A program made the translations under genes and the position numbers. Positions 51,501-64,000 of a stretch of DNA of 64,000 bases are shown piece by piece (positions within the stretch are counted from its first letter, which is position 1; every line of letters begins with the position of its first letter). The notes below the pieces were generated by a model, which saw nothing but the letters and a program-made list of their open reading frames with translations, made no database searches and had not been told where the DNA came from. This DNA comes from Acanthaster planci. Taxonomy: Eukaryota; Echinodermata; Asteroidea; Valvatida; Acanthasteridae. Where the stretch lies: contig NW_019091364.1 in assembly GCF_001949145.1 (NCBI RefSeq), forward strand, positions 1,166,290-1,230,289, in the 5' to 3' direction.

Positions 51501-54106
51501 TTCAACCTTGCACGGGGTGACAGTTGAGGGCGTGTAGTCATATACAACCAGATGGAAAGTTTGCGTGGATTGTTCATATTCTTGTATCCCTATGATATCT
51601 GGCTCACCCCACCCTCCTTGGATTGGGAGATCTTCCCCTCACATATTTCTCTGTGCCATGTTATTATGCACTAGTGTCAACCCATAACACATATCGTGTG
51701 GATTGCAGATACATGTACATAGTATATGTAAGCTCTGTCAATTGAGGTCATTTAAATGAAGGCCAAAATTATGTCAGGAATTTTGAAAATTGCTGCACCA
51801 TTAAGATAAGTAGAGTTCAATAGTTTGTTGGAAAATTGTGTGAAGAATTTTTACAAACACATCTTTACTCCAAATTGGGAAAAAGTGATTTGAACTACAT
51901 GCTTAACATATTTTTGGCAAAGCTGTAGAATCTGACAGTAGGTTTGTAAGGGTTTAATAGGGTTTCCTGTTGAGCTTCTTTGATCCCCTGATCTAACAAT
52001 TTAATTTTTGTTGTGATTTCAGTGCAAGGTTCTTTTTCAGTTTGTAATATGATGTGGTTTCAGGATGTCAGGTAGGAAGATACATGTACATAGATTACTT
52101 TTACATGTAAGTGTTCCATGTTGCTTAATTCAGTCGACTCTTCATTGCCAAATCAATAGATCACGACTAGCGTAGTTGGAAATTCACAAATCATGACGAA
52201 AGTAACAGGAGATCTTTGGGTTGCATGCCGCTGGAAGCAGGTTGACCTAGATCTTAGTGGCCTCATTTTACCAACAAAATGGTTTTGCTTATAGATGAGA
52301 AGATATCACTCGCCATCCTGGCCTGGCACACCTCCCTGCAATCCTGAGCAAACCCTTCTTATTCTATCTTGTCTACTTATTGTGCAATTCCCACGAAGTT
52401 TTCCCAGGTTGCAGAGCGCGCCGGCGGCATATTTCGCGGGTGAATGCTCTAAGTAAGTCTGGGTGCGAAACCCAATATCGCAGCAGGATTTGGACCGTCT
52501 GGGTGTCCGCTCTGGAACAAATCCTCGTCTTTGGTGTGCGCTCGATGTGTCGACATATGTGCCAATGGGCAAATAACCGCATTGTATATCGACAACCCTC
52601 GTGTGGACAGATTGGATAGCTGTTTACGCATAGTTGCCTCCTTCATTACAAGATGGACTTTTCGAGAATGAACAAATAACCATCTTGAAATGCATCATGG
52701 TCAATGAGCACAGTTTTGTCTTGTGTTCAATTTTCAGTTCAAATAGGCTCCTCCTCCACCCTCCTTTCATAAGCCCCTCCCTTCCACTCGTCGTCATGTT
52801 GAAGAGAACATAAGGATGTGTTGCTCACATGTGTGCATCTTCTGACTAATACTGTGCCCAGTTTGTGAGACATCAACTTATTTGTCTTTTCTAAAGATCA
52901 TGGGTGCCTTTAAAAAGGCAGTAATGTTACGTGCATCAAACTGCTATCATCCCAGCCAAATCTCATTGGGCCCCTCCCCCCTCTCCATGTTGTTTCTCAT
53001 TGCATAGTCTGTACTTCAGCTCCAAATAACAGCATTGATGGGGGGGGGAAAGTTGGCCAGCCAGGGAGGGTATGCTTATTGCAAGGCGTCCCGACCATTT
53101 TGGCCAGGATTGTTGATGGATGCCAAGGGGACACTGTTCCTTCAATCCTCTCCCCCAAATACATGTACACACATTTGGAGTTCCCCCCCTCAGCTGTGTG
53201 GAACACAGTTGAGGAAGGCATAATATTACATTTATTGTTCCGTTTACACTTATCAAGACTAGCCCTCGTCCCATTGCCTGTTCATTCATCTTTTAGGAGT
53301 CATTTTTCTCTTCAGTTTCGTTACACCTGCTCCTATCTTTCATCTTTTACTTTCACACCAGTTTTTGCACACTGGGTGAGCATTTCTCAAGTGAAGGCTG
53401 AGCCTCAGAAGAGTTGGTTGTGCAGACATAACACGCAATGCATGACACACCGTAGTTTATCACTCTGATTTGGCCCAAAAACCTGTGACTTTTTCCCCCC
53501 TATGTGACACACATGTACATGTACGTGCCTTTCGTGACTTATTCATCGCCACTACATAGTGGCATTCAATACAGTGAAAGTCCAGCTGGGAAGTGGCCTC
53601 ACTCGTCACCTGTATATTTTTCTGTCTGGGAGCTTAGTATTTTGCATGTGCCCTGAGTTGAGTGCCGTTTACCGGCAATTTGTTTTAAGGGCTCCCAGGG
53701 GAGGGCGGAGGGGGGAGGAGTGCCCATTGGTGATTATGGAGGCTTACAGATCTGGCTGTGTTGTTTTATCAGTCTTGAGACATATATTTTTTTTTCGGCA
53801 GGGTGGTGCGATATCCTTGGTGTAGAAGTCACCATAAATGGGTCGTTTGAGTACATTGTACCCTTGCCTGACTGGGCAGTCAAGACTTCATAGTAAGGGC
53901 AAGAATAAAAAGTTCTCTTTTCATGTTTTTGCTTTTCACTCAAACTTCGGCAGGCTGTTGACCCAGCATGGGGAGGGGGGGGGGGCTTGTACTGGTTATA
54001 TCTCAAAGGTGTCTGAATGTTTTACAGTTTCAGAAATGAAGCAAGTTTTGTAACATTTGCAAGAAAACAGTCTTAATGAAAAACCTAGTTCTTCCTGCAT
54101 GGAGAC

Positions 54107-54318
54107 ACTGAAAGGGGTAAAACATCCTTCTCAGGGACACAACACAGGGCAAGCTGCCCATAAGCTTGTACCCACTTCTTGGTGGAGGGAGACACAGAAG
54201 AGTTATTAGAAATACCAGTACCCTGTTTTGGGACATGGCACATGCTAAGCAGGAAATGGTACTCATTTCCAGGAGAGGAGACCCTCTGAAAGGGGTAATA
54301 TAGCCTGCTCAGGGACAC
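54107..54318 (+). repeat. Direct repeat pair, about 33 bp
   Basis: CTGAAAGGGGTAA...CTCAGGGACAC occurs at 54107-54140 and again at 54286-54318, 179 bp apart. No reading frame links them. Confidence 0.5.
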
Positions 54319-56851
54319 TATTACACCGCACTCTCAGCAACCAGCTTTCCATTCATGACCCTGATCGTGTTTGTGACTTCCCATCTGTAGACCGTGGTAC
54401 CACACTTCTGCGGCCCACAAACCCTACTCTTCAAGGGTTGGGGAGTGTAGACATGGCACATTATTTCCTGCCGCATGCATTCCAGCCTTTCTAACATTTA
54501 ACCTCACACTTTTACAATCAAATGCTGTTTAATAATTTTCAAGACATTTATTTAGTCCACAAATGTGAGTACCAGATAGAAAATGGACATCATGGTGAAA
54601 AAAAAAATTGCCAACACAGGTGGCCAACGTCCCGTTTGTGCCAAGGTCAGTCTGCCCTTTCCTCAAGAAAAAGGAAATGCTTTCTACCTTCAAGGTAATC
54701 TCCAAAGTTTAGAAGTGGTTTCACCTTTTTTTTATTGTCGGGAAGTAGTAAATGTCAATCTGGTAAAATTTGCAGTCAGTTTTACGTGTTCGGTGCCTGA
54801 CTCGTTGGGTGGGTGGTGTAAGTATTGGCCCATTATTAGGTAAATTGGTGCTTTGAAATAGTTCTTTGAAGAGGCTCGTAAAATGGGATCTGCATAGGTG
54901 TTACCAGATGGAGAAGCTCTGTTGGCTCAAGCTGTGTTCTTGGAGACTGAGAACTTTTTTTTTTCTTTCAATTCTTTGATTTGTGTTCTGGATTATGATG
55001 AAATTTGTTGAAAGTTTGATTTTGTGGAACTGAAGAACATCGTCCATGTTTACTAAATACACACACAGAGGAAACACAACATCTGATTTGAGGGGAAATT
55101 TGTTCACGACATGAGCATTGCTGTGATGATGTATAAGACACCTGTAAATAAGTAAACAAAACAACTTTTAAAAAGTTTATATCCTGACAAGATGCAATGA
55201 AAATGAAACCCCTTCTATAAACCAAATAAAAAGGTAAAGCCACATATCTAAACGAGGCAAACTTCAATGCTAGGATTAGACCACCCTTTGAAATCTCCAT
55301 TCCATTTGTGTCAAAAAAATAACCTCACGGTGCACTTAGTGATTTGGGGAATTTATCCAGAATGTGAATAAATGTTGATACACTTGAACACAGAAGAGTG
55401 TGTTGTGAATTTCTGTGCTGCAGTAGAATGAGAGGAAGTAACAGAACTGTTGTTTGTCAACAACTTTTGAAGTTACATTCTTTGAATCAAGTTAATTAGT
55501 CATTTCTTACGATAAATTTGTGAAGTGCTTGAATATGCTAGATTTGGATGACGGTTTAAACGGAAATTTCATGATGTCTTGTTTTAAAGGTAAACCTACA
55601 TAATGAAAGGCCAGGGTTCGCTTTATCTGTGTCTTTTTTTTTTCAGTTTTGTCACAACTTGGGCCTTTATGTGAAGAAAATCGCATCTTCCTGCCGAAAA
55701 GTATGCAAATAGAGCGCCCCCCTTTGTCGTGTTCCAAACAAGACAGCCTGCTGGAGCAGGCTAGCCTATAAATGACGCACCCGAAGTCGGCCTGAGTTCA
55801 GTATCATGCGGATTTGCAAAAGTTGTGAATGTTTCACTATCGCCTACCTCAATAATTCATCCAAGTCTGGGAAATTAGCTGTCCCCAAACATGCTGGATA
55901 GGAGACCTGTGTGTAACATAAATGGATTATCCAGACTTTTCACCTGGACTCATGGATTAATAAACAGCTTATATGTGAAAACTGATTTACAATGTATGTT
56001 ACCACCAGCAACATGCATGTGCACATGCTGTCCTGCCGAGTTCATGACTGGGCCGTTCACTTTTGCCGTGATGCCTTCGCCTCGCCTTCATGCTACACGC
56101 ACCACAAGCTATGTCGCCCTCGGGTAAATGACTCCCGTTAATGATGCTGTGACCAACTTAGTCTGGGTTGTGACAACTTCAATTTGTTCCAGTGCAACTC
56201 CAGTGATTTGTCCGAATTCTAATACTCCAAACTTGGGTAAGACTGCGACTGGATTGTTGCAAGGTGCTTTTTATTTCCCACACATTTTATAAAATAACCC
56301 CCAACGGGACTGCTGTGATTATTGTATCAGCACACACTTTTTAGGCCTCCCAAGAAGTTCAGACAGAGCCATGAGTTTAGTTGAGGTAGCAACATGAGAC
56401 TCGGTTTCTTAATTTTGCTGTGGATTGTTTTGTCCGTTGAGGCAGGGCACGAGCATAATCAGTTTTGGATGGCTGTTGTCAAACACTTGACAAAAAGCAC
56501 CACATTCTGCTGACTGTGTGGTTCTGACAGAGTTTTTACTTTTCTGTTCCTGGGGAACTAGATTAAAAAAAAATAAAGAAAACAGTTATTACCCAAGTTG
56601 GCAGAGTATCAGCTGCTTATTAACTTCTAAGCAAATTCTTTCCAAAAGTTGGGAACATTTTACTGAAAGTAAAATAACTGGGGTAATGTTACAATTGCTA
56701 GATACAACTGAATTTCCTGGCGTGTCTTCGTTATCTTTTTTGGCAGTGAATAGACCTTCCAGGCCCTACCAGTTAAGGACTTTATCACCTCGGGTCATGT
56801 TTTGGAAATAGGCAATAAATGTCAATGTTTCTTTCTCCTGAAATTGTCTAG

Positions 56852-56928
56852 AGCAGAACCACGGCTGCCAATATGCTACTTGCATGATGGCTTGTCAATG
56901 GAACCCAACCAAAGTGGATGACAGCGAA
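56852..56928 (+). other. Candidate coding exon, cysteine-rich
   Basis: A TTGTCTAG acceptor and a GAA|GTAAGG donor bound 77 nt open in a single frame (phase 1 in, phase 0 out), reading EQNHGCQYATCMMACQWNPT and KVDDSE. The C-x4-C-x3-C spacing suggests an extracellular module. The family is not recognised, although the cysteine box distantly recalls anosmin-like proteins. Its exit phase fits the candidate exon at 61150. Confidence 0.28.
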
Positions 56929-59900
56929 GTAAGGATTATTCCTGTGTCAATCATGCATTCAGGTTGGAAACTGATGTAATACGGAACTGATTAACACATG
57001 CTTGCACATTACTGCCAACCCCAATTCCCCCAAAGAGAAACTATTTGTAGAAAGTGGAAGAAATCCTTGTACAAAGCTAATAACCACAAAGAACAGACAG
57101 GTGTCACATGTACATGTATATTCAAACTGTGGAAAGAAAAAATAGAGCAGTTCTTTTTAACTGCTTTTCACCTACTGTACCATTCTCTCACCCGGGTTAA
57201 AACCGAATAACTTAATAACCTGTTGATGTTTATGGGCAGTGTGTGAAGTTCTGGTTGGCAGATATGTTCATGACTTGATATTGTTAGGTACCGGTACATT
57301 CATGCGCCAGTCATGTTCAGTAATTTCCGCCCAGTTGGCCAACACAGTAACTGGCAGGATATTGGGCACTTTCCCCCCCAAAGCACCTGAAAACTCGTGA
57401 GTACCCAGAGGGCATGTTATGTGATACTCAGCGACACAAACGTGCCGTACACTGATAGCGCTGGGTCATGATCTGTGGAACCATTGCCGCTCAAGTTGAG
57501 AGCCAAAATGAGAAATTTCTCTGAAAAGAAGAGTTCACAAGGCAAAGCATGTTTCTAAACCGAGGGGCGTATTGACGGACCACACTTCCCCCTTGCAGAT
57601 AACAGTGGGTCCTTCAACTATCCTGAATGTAGCTCTGCATTCGGGATCTACTATATAACCCAGAGCTGTGTAGCAGAAATCTTGCTGAACAAGCTGCAAT
57701 GATGTGATAAATAAAATCAACAGGGCATCGATCAAGAACAATAGGTCGACTGCCACTGGTGATTTAGCCATGCCCTCTAAACAGCTTGGAACGTGAGCCT
57801 CACATGTACGCCTGAGTGCGATACATGCTAGTATTGTAAAGAAGCAATTTACACACACGCTCTCAAAGCAGATGCTGCAACTGCGTACGCATCTGAAGTT
57901 TCTCAGACTTATGAGACTTCTCTCACCGTGTGCACATGATGCACGTTCCAAAAATGTTCAGCTGAATCAGCCGTTGCATGAAGTTTGCAGCTGAATATGA
58001 TGTACAGCATCCGCATGACATGGTGCATCGATGAACAGGCCGAATGGGCACACACGCCAGAGAATCGCATGTGTTTTGCAATGTGTTTGTCTAAGGATTT
58101 AATTACGGTATTATACTCACCAGATGCTATGAATGGATTATGCCTGTGCATGGTGATAGGTTTCTACCACATGCTAATGCTAATTAGTTAATGCGTTTTG
58201 AAGCACAGTTCAGTTGACACCACACCAAACGTGCCCTTCGTTGAATCTCCTGAAAAGCCATAAAAAAGCAACAGCAATAAAAACTCTTGCCTGTGGAGAA
58301 GCATCTCACTTTTACCAACTTACCTATTAAGGATGTGCCACTGCGCTTCCTTAGCAGCTTCATGAAAGTGACCCCGAGCACTCGTGCCCTTGGGAGATTT
58401 AACTGCAATTGTGAACATTTCAGGAAGTAATGCACTCGGCTGTTCCCATCCCAGGGGGGACCCATGAACCCAGTTGGTTAAATGTGCCACTCAGTGTTTC
58501 ATGAGATATACATGTCTAATGCCCATATGACAGTACGGCGATAACAACTGATGAGGAAATTGTTGAAGTCTGCAGGACAGACTGCTTTAAATTATGACAG
58601 GTGGTTCTTCCATTTCTCTTCCCGTCTTTCTACCGGTCTGGCAAAGCCCAGATTTATTTCTGAATGTTTTTCATCTATTTCAGTTGACGTGACGAAGACC
58701 AGGCCACATAAGACCCAGATACTGAACTTGGTCCCAAACACCAGAGAAAAATCAACCAGGTTGAGAAATGAGATTTTGGGTGCCTAGGATGACTCAGATC
58801 AAGAATGGATTTCGGACCAAGTTTCGTCAAAGGCTGGCAGTATTTTCTAAGTGCTGAAACATTTTTTTTTTGAGCGGGGGAGGAGAGAGATTTGAAAAAC
58901 AGAAGTTAAGGTGTAGAAGAGGATGGACTCTTAACTCCAAAGAAACAATTCCAGGCATGATCAATGAATGAAAATGTGGAATATTACCTCCCCCCCGATA
59001 CACCTCGGAGTCCTCTCCATTTCTGCCCAAAAATTCAACATCCTTAACATTTATCAAAAGTCTAGTCTTCCAAACTGATGGTCTTGAACACTCCAAACCG
59101 CCCAAACCCCCTGAACTCATCTTAAAAAAAAAAGATTGAGACATGTATGCACGTGCGTGATGTTTCGACAGGATATAAGTTGCCATCACCACCTGACTTG
59201 AATCAACAATGTCACTAATTACCGTATACACCAAAAACATCTGTGATTGTAGTTAGCTTTTGACAGTTCTGTTTCCCCTGAGGCCTAACACTAACCAAGT
59301 GTATATGGGCCCCAAGAGAAACGTTGCATTGATTTTTTTTTCTCTTTCTTTCAACGTTCAGCCATCGCTGGCTCAACTTCTCCGCACTCTTTCTTAGTCA
59401 CAGATTCTTTCTAGCCGCAGGTCGCCATTGTCTAACTTGTGGGTTGTGGTACTGAAGGAGGCTTTGTAAATGTCACAGTGAGTCATGAAGCTACATGTAC
59501 CGCCCCCTCCCCCTTGTCTGATTTTCCTTCCTTCACCATGTGCCATTTACCTTGGTATGGAATGAGAAACTTGATTAGGTGGAGCTCATGATGACTTAAA
59601 CAGCGTTCACGTTTTGGGCAGTCTGCACAATGTTGTCTGAAATGCTGTATCAAAACTAATGTGCAAGTCTTTTTGTAGTAATGGCATTCGGCACCGATAG
59701 GAGGTGTTTTTCTTTTGTTTCAAGCTTTTTCATAATTAAGTAAAGTGGAAATAGGATCCTTTATTGGCTGTCAGAAACATTCAAATTCCTCATGTGACTG
59801 TAAACAGCAACCACCACATTTTAAAAAAAACTTAATTTTTTTTTTTAAATCATGACTTTGAACAAGTCTGTGTTAACCTATAAAAGGAACGACTGTAAGT

Positions 59901-61149
59901 TATAGTTGGACATAAATAGTGAAGTGAATTGGCCTGAAATGATTCCCTTGAAGTTGCCTACTAAATTCCTGAAGTCAAACTTTTTTTGATCAGGAGTACT
60001 GCCCCTTAACATTTTCAAGAGTTCAGTCGATACACCCTCCTCACGAAATGGCATACAGCAAGTCTGCTTCCTAAAAACTTGAAGAGCACTACACTAATTG
60101 GTTTACTGTTGCCTCCCACAGATATCGTGTTTACGTTAACAATCGTCATTGTTGTTATTTGCACCCCATGGGGTGAAGGAAAATGGTATGGTAATGACAG
60201 TGGCGAGAGACGGTAACGAGGATGGCAGGCAATGACAAATGTCATTGCTGGGGGTTACTGCGAGGACATGTGTCAAAGAAGAAGAGTTAAGAATCAATCA
60301 AGGAATAAATAATTGTTGGGACAGCCGCAACAGCTTGGTATGGGAACTTAAAGCATGGGGTAAGAATGTAAACCATTATCGAAACAGAGCCTACTTGTGG
60401 TTTAGAAATGGATTGCCGAAAGCTAAACTGACCTCACAATGCAGACAAATTTGCAGCGCGTGCCTGATTTTGGTTAGCAAAATCTTATCAAGCTTAAAGA
60501 AAAATTCTGATAATAATGCTTTGTATTTTCACTGATTGTTAATAAAGCTGTATTTCTCTCACAAAGTTGTCAGGAAACTACACCACTGAAACTGTCTTTG
60601 CCCAAATCCTCGCTGCATGTACATGTACGTAGCCTATAATGATTCTCCCAAGACCAGTTGCTTGCCCCGTCCCCCTTCCCTCACCCTCATTCTTCTATCA
60701 CAGCACATGTCCTCCTCAGGAACAAGTTGCCATAAAACAATCAGGCCCGACCGCAATCATTACAGGAATGTCTGCCTTTAAGAAACCATCACTCAGTACC
60801 CCAAGCGATCCGCTACATCCGGGCCGGCCAGCCCCTTTCCACTTGAGGGGCTCTGGCCCTTGGCTGCCCCGACCGCCAACAAACCAGAGACAAGTGGTCC
60901 CCGGATTAGACTGTTATCACAAGTGGAGGAAACAGAAGCTAGTCAGGAGCCAAGATCTGCCCAAATTGGGCAGTCTCTACCCTGCTGCGGTCCACTGGGT
61001 GCCTTTTTTAAGTACCAAGCTCTGTCAAGTGCTGAAGTGGTAAAACATAAGCAAACACTCGGTGTTTTGAAAATCCAGACAAATTTTGGCTTTTTATCCC
61101 CCCTCTTTTTCTCATCTCAGTTCCAGAGCTTCTAATTTTTGTTTTACAG

Positions 61150-61275
61150 ACAAATGAAAGTTGGGTATTTGTGACTTGGGAAAAACATGATGACCCAATC
61201 TCTGCTTTTGATACCTTAATGAATGAGTTGTCTTTTATAGGTACAGCACACCTGACAAAAGATCAGCATCAGTAA
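61150..61275 (+). other. Candidate terminal coding exon
   Basis: A strong acceptor (TTTTTGTTTTACAG) is followed by 41 codons, TNESWVFVTWEKHDDPISAF then DTLMNELSFIGTAHLTKDQH and Q, and a TAA stop. SWVFVTWEKHDDP is reminiscent of a fibronectin type III strand. AATAAA lies 167 nt after the stop (61442). Phase 0 entry fits the exon at 56852-56928, but the intron would be 4.2 kb. Confidence 0.28.
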
Positions 61276-61441
61276 ATTGAATCTCCGCACAATGTACATT
61301 CCGATCGTTTGGATGTTTAGTTGTTTTATTTACAGGAAACAGAATTTTTCAGTAAAAATGGAGCAAAATGTGGGATATATTGTTCCTTAGGTTGGTTTGT
61401 AAAGTGTTCAGAAATGACATACACATATACAATTTCAAACC

Positions 61442-61447
61442 AATAAA
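61442..61447 (+). terminator. AATAAA signal after the candidate terminal exon
   Basis: AATAAA lies 167 nt downstream of the TAA at 61273-61275. It is meaningful only if the 61150 exon is real. Confidence 0.2.
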
Positions 61448-61575
61448 TTAATCAAAATTTCGTGCAAGCATTTCCACTCATTCTAGACAAAGGTCTTGTG
61501 TCAAGAGAGCCAAAGGTTTATTTTACAGACCATGCTAACAGCGCCCTCTAGCGATCAGGTGGTAGAACTTTTTTA

Positions 61576-61822
61576 TGGCCGTTTTCCAATGCTCGACTTC
61601 GTCTCCGTCTCAGGCTTCGTGTAGGAAACCAATCCCCGATTGTGGGTCTGAAGCGTTTAACTTAAATTGAAGTACTGTCATGTAATATTTGGCTCTTTTG
61701 CATCTTACTTGATGTTCTGTGCCACTATCAGACTTACTATTGCGCTTACAACCTCAAAGACAGGAAGTAAAAAACAGTTGAAGCCTGAGACGGAGCCCAA
61801 GTCGAGTATTAGAAAACGGCCT
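61576..61822. repeat. MITE-like element with about 43-bp terminal inverted repeats
   Basis: GGCCGTTTTCCAATGCTCGA and CTTCGTCTCCGTCTCAGGCT at the left mirror AGCCTGAGACGGAGCCCAAG and TCGAGTATTAGAAAACGGCC at the right. A TAT flanks each end and may be a target duplication. The non-coding core is about 160 bp. Confidence 0.75.
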
Positions 61823-64000
61823 ATGTTTCAATTAAAAGCCTGAAGGCACTATATATATAACTTCATGTCTTTGGACGGAGAAAAATTCTTGTTTCAGATC
61901 ATATGTAATGCTACCACCACTCATCTTCACATTAACTATACAAAAATATTATGTACACAGTGCCAAACTGCAAGAACCGTTGCAATTGTCCCTTTTTGTA
62001 AGAAGTTCTGGTAGTTTTGTTTTAAATAATGGTGTACATGTGTTCATTGAGTACAATTCTGATGGGTACCTTGCTTTTGCCTCTAGCATTTGTTGAAAAA
62101 TAACAAAACAATCCTTGAAAAACCTGCGATGACCTCAAATGTACCTAGGCAGATTCACACTTGTCCAAGTTACTTCACGCAGGAAAAGGAAGCTATTCTG
62201 ACATTCTTCGCCAAAGTTTGGGATGGAGAAAATGATAAGATTGCATATCTCAGGATCAGACCGCCCAGAACTTGTTGACACCTCTGCTCAGAGCCACGGA
62301 AGTCATTATCTTCCAATTTAGATTTTTTCTTTCCAAACTATGGAATGTTGTCATGTGAAACTATGTGTGAATTTGTCGTTATCTTACTAGTTGTTGCTGA
62401 CAGTCTTACTGCAAAGGGTCGCCAAGAATCTGTCAACATCCTGTTCGAAAAAAAAAGGCCAAAAAAAAGCAATAGATTAGAAGGAAAATTTGTGAGAAAT
62501 AAAAGCCGTGTAACCTGCAGTCGCAAGATGAGAGTAAAGTCGCCCCACAAAGCAGCAATAAGATTTCAATAAAACTGAAGACAGCAATGAAGCAGTACTG
62601 TCTGGCTGATGTTCTGGCTAATCTCGGAGGATATCTGACAGAGCAGATTGAAGAGGTTAAGCTGAGGGAATTGTGGCTTTGAATTGATGAAGTTCTCTGA
62701 AACAAGAGGACTTGGCTGTCTGACTCTCATTTTGTGGAAGCAGATTACTCAAGTCAAATCGCTTGTCCTAAAGCTTTCCACTGAAAATGGCATTGGGACA
62801 TGTATTTTAAAATTTCCCCATTTCTTCCTCAGGAAATCCCCTGGAAAAACTGCTGTTCCCATATGTGTCTGCATTCATATCTCATACATATGGCAATATT
62901 GTGTAAATTTGTCCAAAGCTCTGATTGCAAGTTGTGACAAGTTAAGGTTATGACAGGAAGTCATGTGTTTCACTGTCAGCTACATGAATTTCTAAAGATA
63001 ATGCCCATTGCTACATATACAGTCATGCATAATGATACTGCTCAGTAAGTAATGGGTCATTCTGAAAAGGCACGTGTATGCCTTCAAATTTAAAACACAG
63101 ACTTTGAAATCTTTGTACAATGGCTGATATCAAAAACAATATCTGTGAGAACAGTTGCAAAAATGCAACACTGAGGAGTTTGCACTTCATGTTAGAACAG
63201 ACCTCAACAAATTCCTGCATTTGGTGAATTTTTTACAGCGGTACCCCCAAACCAAGTGACTGGTTATAAGCTCCTTCACCAATCAAAACTCGATTACTGG
63301 TCTTCACACTGTATTAACATTGTGTAATGTTATAAATACTACATACAAGAAATGCTGCATAATGTTAAATGATAAATTTAGTGCATGTCTGGTTTCTGGA
63401 TGCCACTTTCATGCAATGCGGACAGCATGCCTCATATCAAGAAGGGAACCAGTCTCTACTGCAATGCAATGTGGGATGCCTGTTGGTCATTCCCACAATC
63501 TATTGCATCATGCTTGGACAAATGCTTATCCAGCTAAGCAGATCAGGCAAACACTGATGTACTAGGACAGAGAAATGTTGCCATCAGATGGAAAACAACA
63601 TCTACAGGAAGATGCATGTGCAACTGTGCATTCTAAAAGTACCACTGTATGTGTTTGCATGCTGTGGGCAATGCTGTGTCTACATGTACATGAATTGACA
63701 GTCAGTGCAAGCAAACTTATCTAATTTCCCCAAAGTACCTCCATTTTTTCCCCAAGGACTGTCCTCTGACAGCTCTTTCACAAGCTGAAACTGTAAAAGT
63801 GGCTCAAAATCCTTCTCACTAACACTTCCTGAGCGATTCTCAACAGCCCTTTGTCACAACTTGTCCGTAAGTTTCCCATCAAACATTTAACAAAAACTAG
63901 CCGCCTTCTACAAAAAAAGAATTAATTGGTTTCCGCCACCTGTCCATACGGTGTCAAGTATATAAGGTCAGGCTGTTAACTTCTGTTCAACACGAAGTAA
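61823..64000. other. Right end of window, nothing identified
   Basis: Short frames only, up to about 90 codons, none resembling a known family. There are no repeats beyond ACATGTAC words (for example near 63683). Confidence 0.4.

Larger units (their letters stand above)
44906..56851. other. Downstream of C2orf76, no identifiable gene
   Basis: Several GC-richer stretches carry chance frames up to about 130 codons (for example 49219-49605 and 53079-53468) without recognisable domains. Repeats noted are a possible SINE (47205-47310), a small hairpin (48487) and a direct repeat (54107-54318). Homopolymer G and C runs lie near 51478, 53040 and 53978. Confidence 0.4.

Noticed and set aside
56394-56513. 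Frame beginning with a signal-peptide-like MRLGFLILLWIVLSVEAG
   Set aside because: Terminates after 39 codons and has no good donor in a phase that fits the 56852 exon, so it could not be linked to a gene.
57535-57951. 138-codon minus-strand frame with hydrophobic stretches
   Set aside because: No start context, splice sites or family resemblance; length is within chance expectation for a 64-kb window.
58682-58757. Exon-like segment after a TTTCAG acceptor (DVTKTRPHKTQILNLVPNTR)
   Set aside because: It needs a phase-1 entry that does not match the exit of the 56852-56928 candidate, and its donor (GTTGAG) is weak.
60639-61043. 134-codon proline-rich frame
   Set aside because: No recognisable domain, and an overlapping alternative frame is equally open. 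It may be conserved non-coding or chance.

Overview
This is a eukaryotic window: AT-rich, intron-rich, with sparse short coding exons, canonical GT/AG splice sites, AATAAA signals and many small inverted-repeat elements. Three conserved families are recognisable: SMARCD/BAF60, CYP2-clan cytochrome P450, and C2orf76/UPF0538. Together with abundant foldback MITEs and very frequent ACATGTAC-type palindromes, they suggest a marine invertebrate deuterostome, most likely an echinoderm. That placement is an inference, not a demonstrated identity. I saw no bacterial-type operon, CRISPR array, rRNA or intact tRNA.

Layout. Minus-strand coding exon 2 of a SMARCD (BAF60, SWI/SNF subunit) gene lies at 573-715, and coding exon 1 with the start codon at 41785-41883. 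They join in phase, so the intervening 41,069 bases (716-41784) read as intron 1. Inside that intron, on the opposite (plus) strand, sit two complete tandem P450 genes most like CYP17/CYP1: one at 23708-27598 (494 aa) and one at 33810-35995 (498 aa). Each has four coding exons with identical intron positions and phases. Head to head with SMARCD, 1.18 kb away, is a complete plus-strand C2orf76 homologue (43062-44843, four coding exons, 127 aa). The remaining 19 kb (44.9-64 kb) has no gene I can identify, only two weak exon candidates (56852-56928 and 61150-61275) and repeats.

Repeats. At least ten foldback or MITE-like elements are visible. Two families have a second copy elsewhere in the window and a third has three copies, two of them in a head-to-tail dimer. 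A block at 39.9-41.3 kb combines a roughly 17-bp-period CTCGTACC array, an inverted counterpart, and a long hairpin with an internal 80-bp duplication.

Biology. The P450 pair probably encodes ER-anchored monooxygenases, perhaps acting on steroids. Both share an unusual change in the C-helix WxxxR motif. Their position inside the first intron of a chromatin-remodelling subunit gene, in antisense, is the most distinctive architectural feature of the window.
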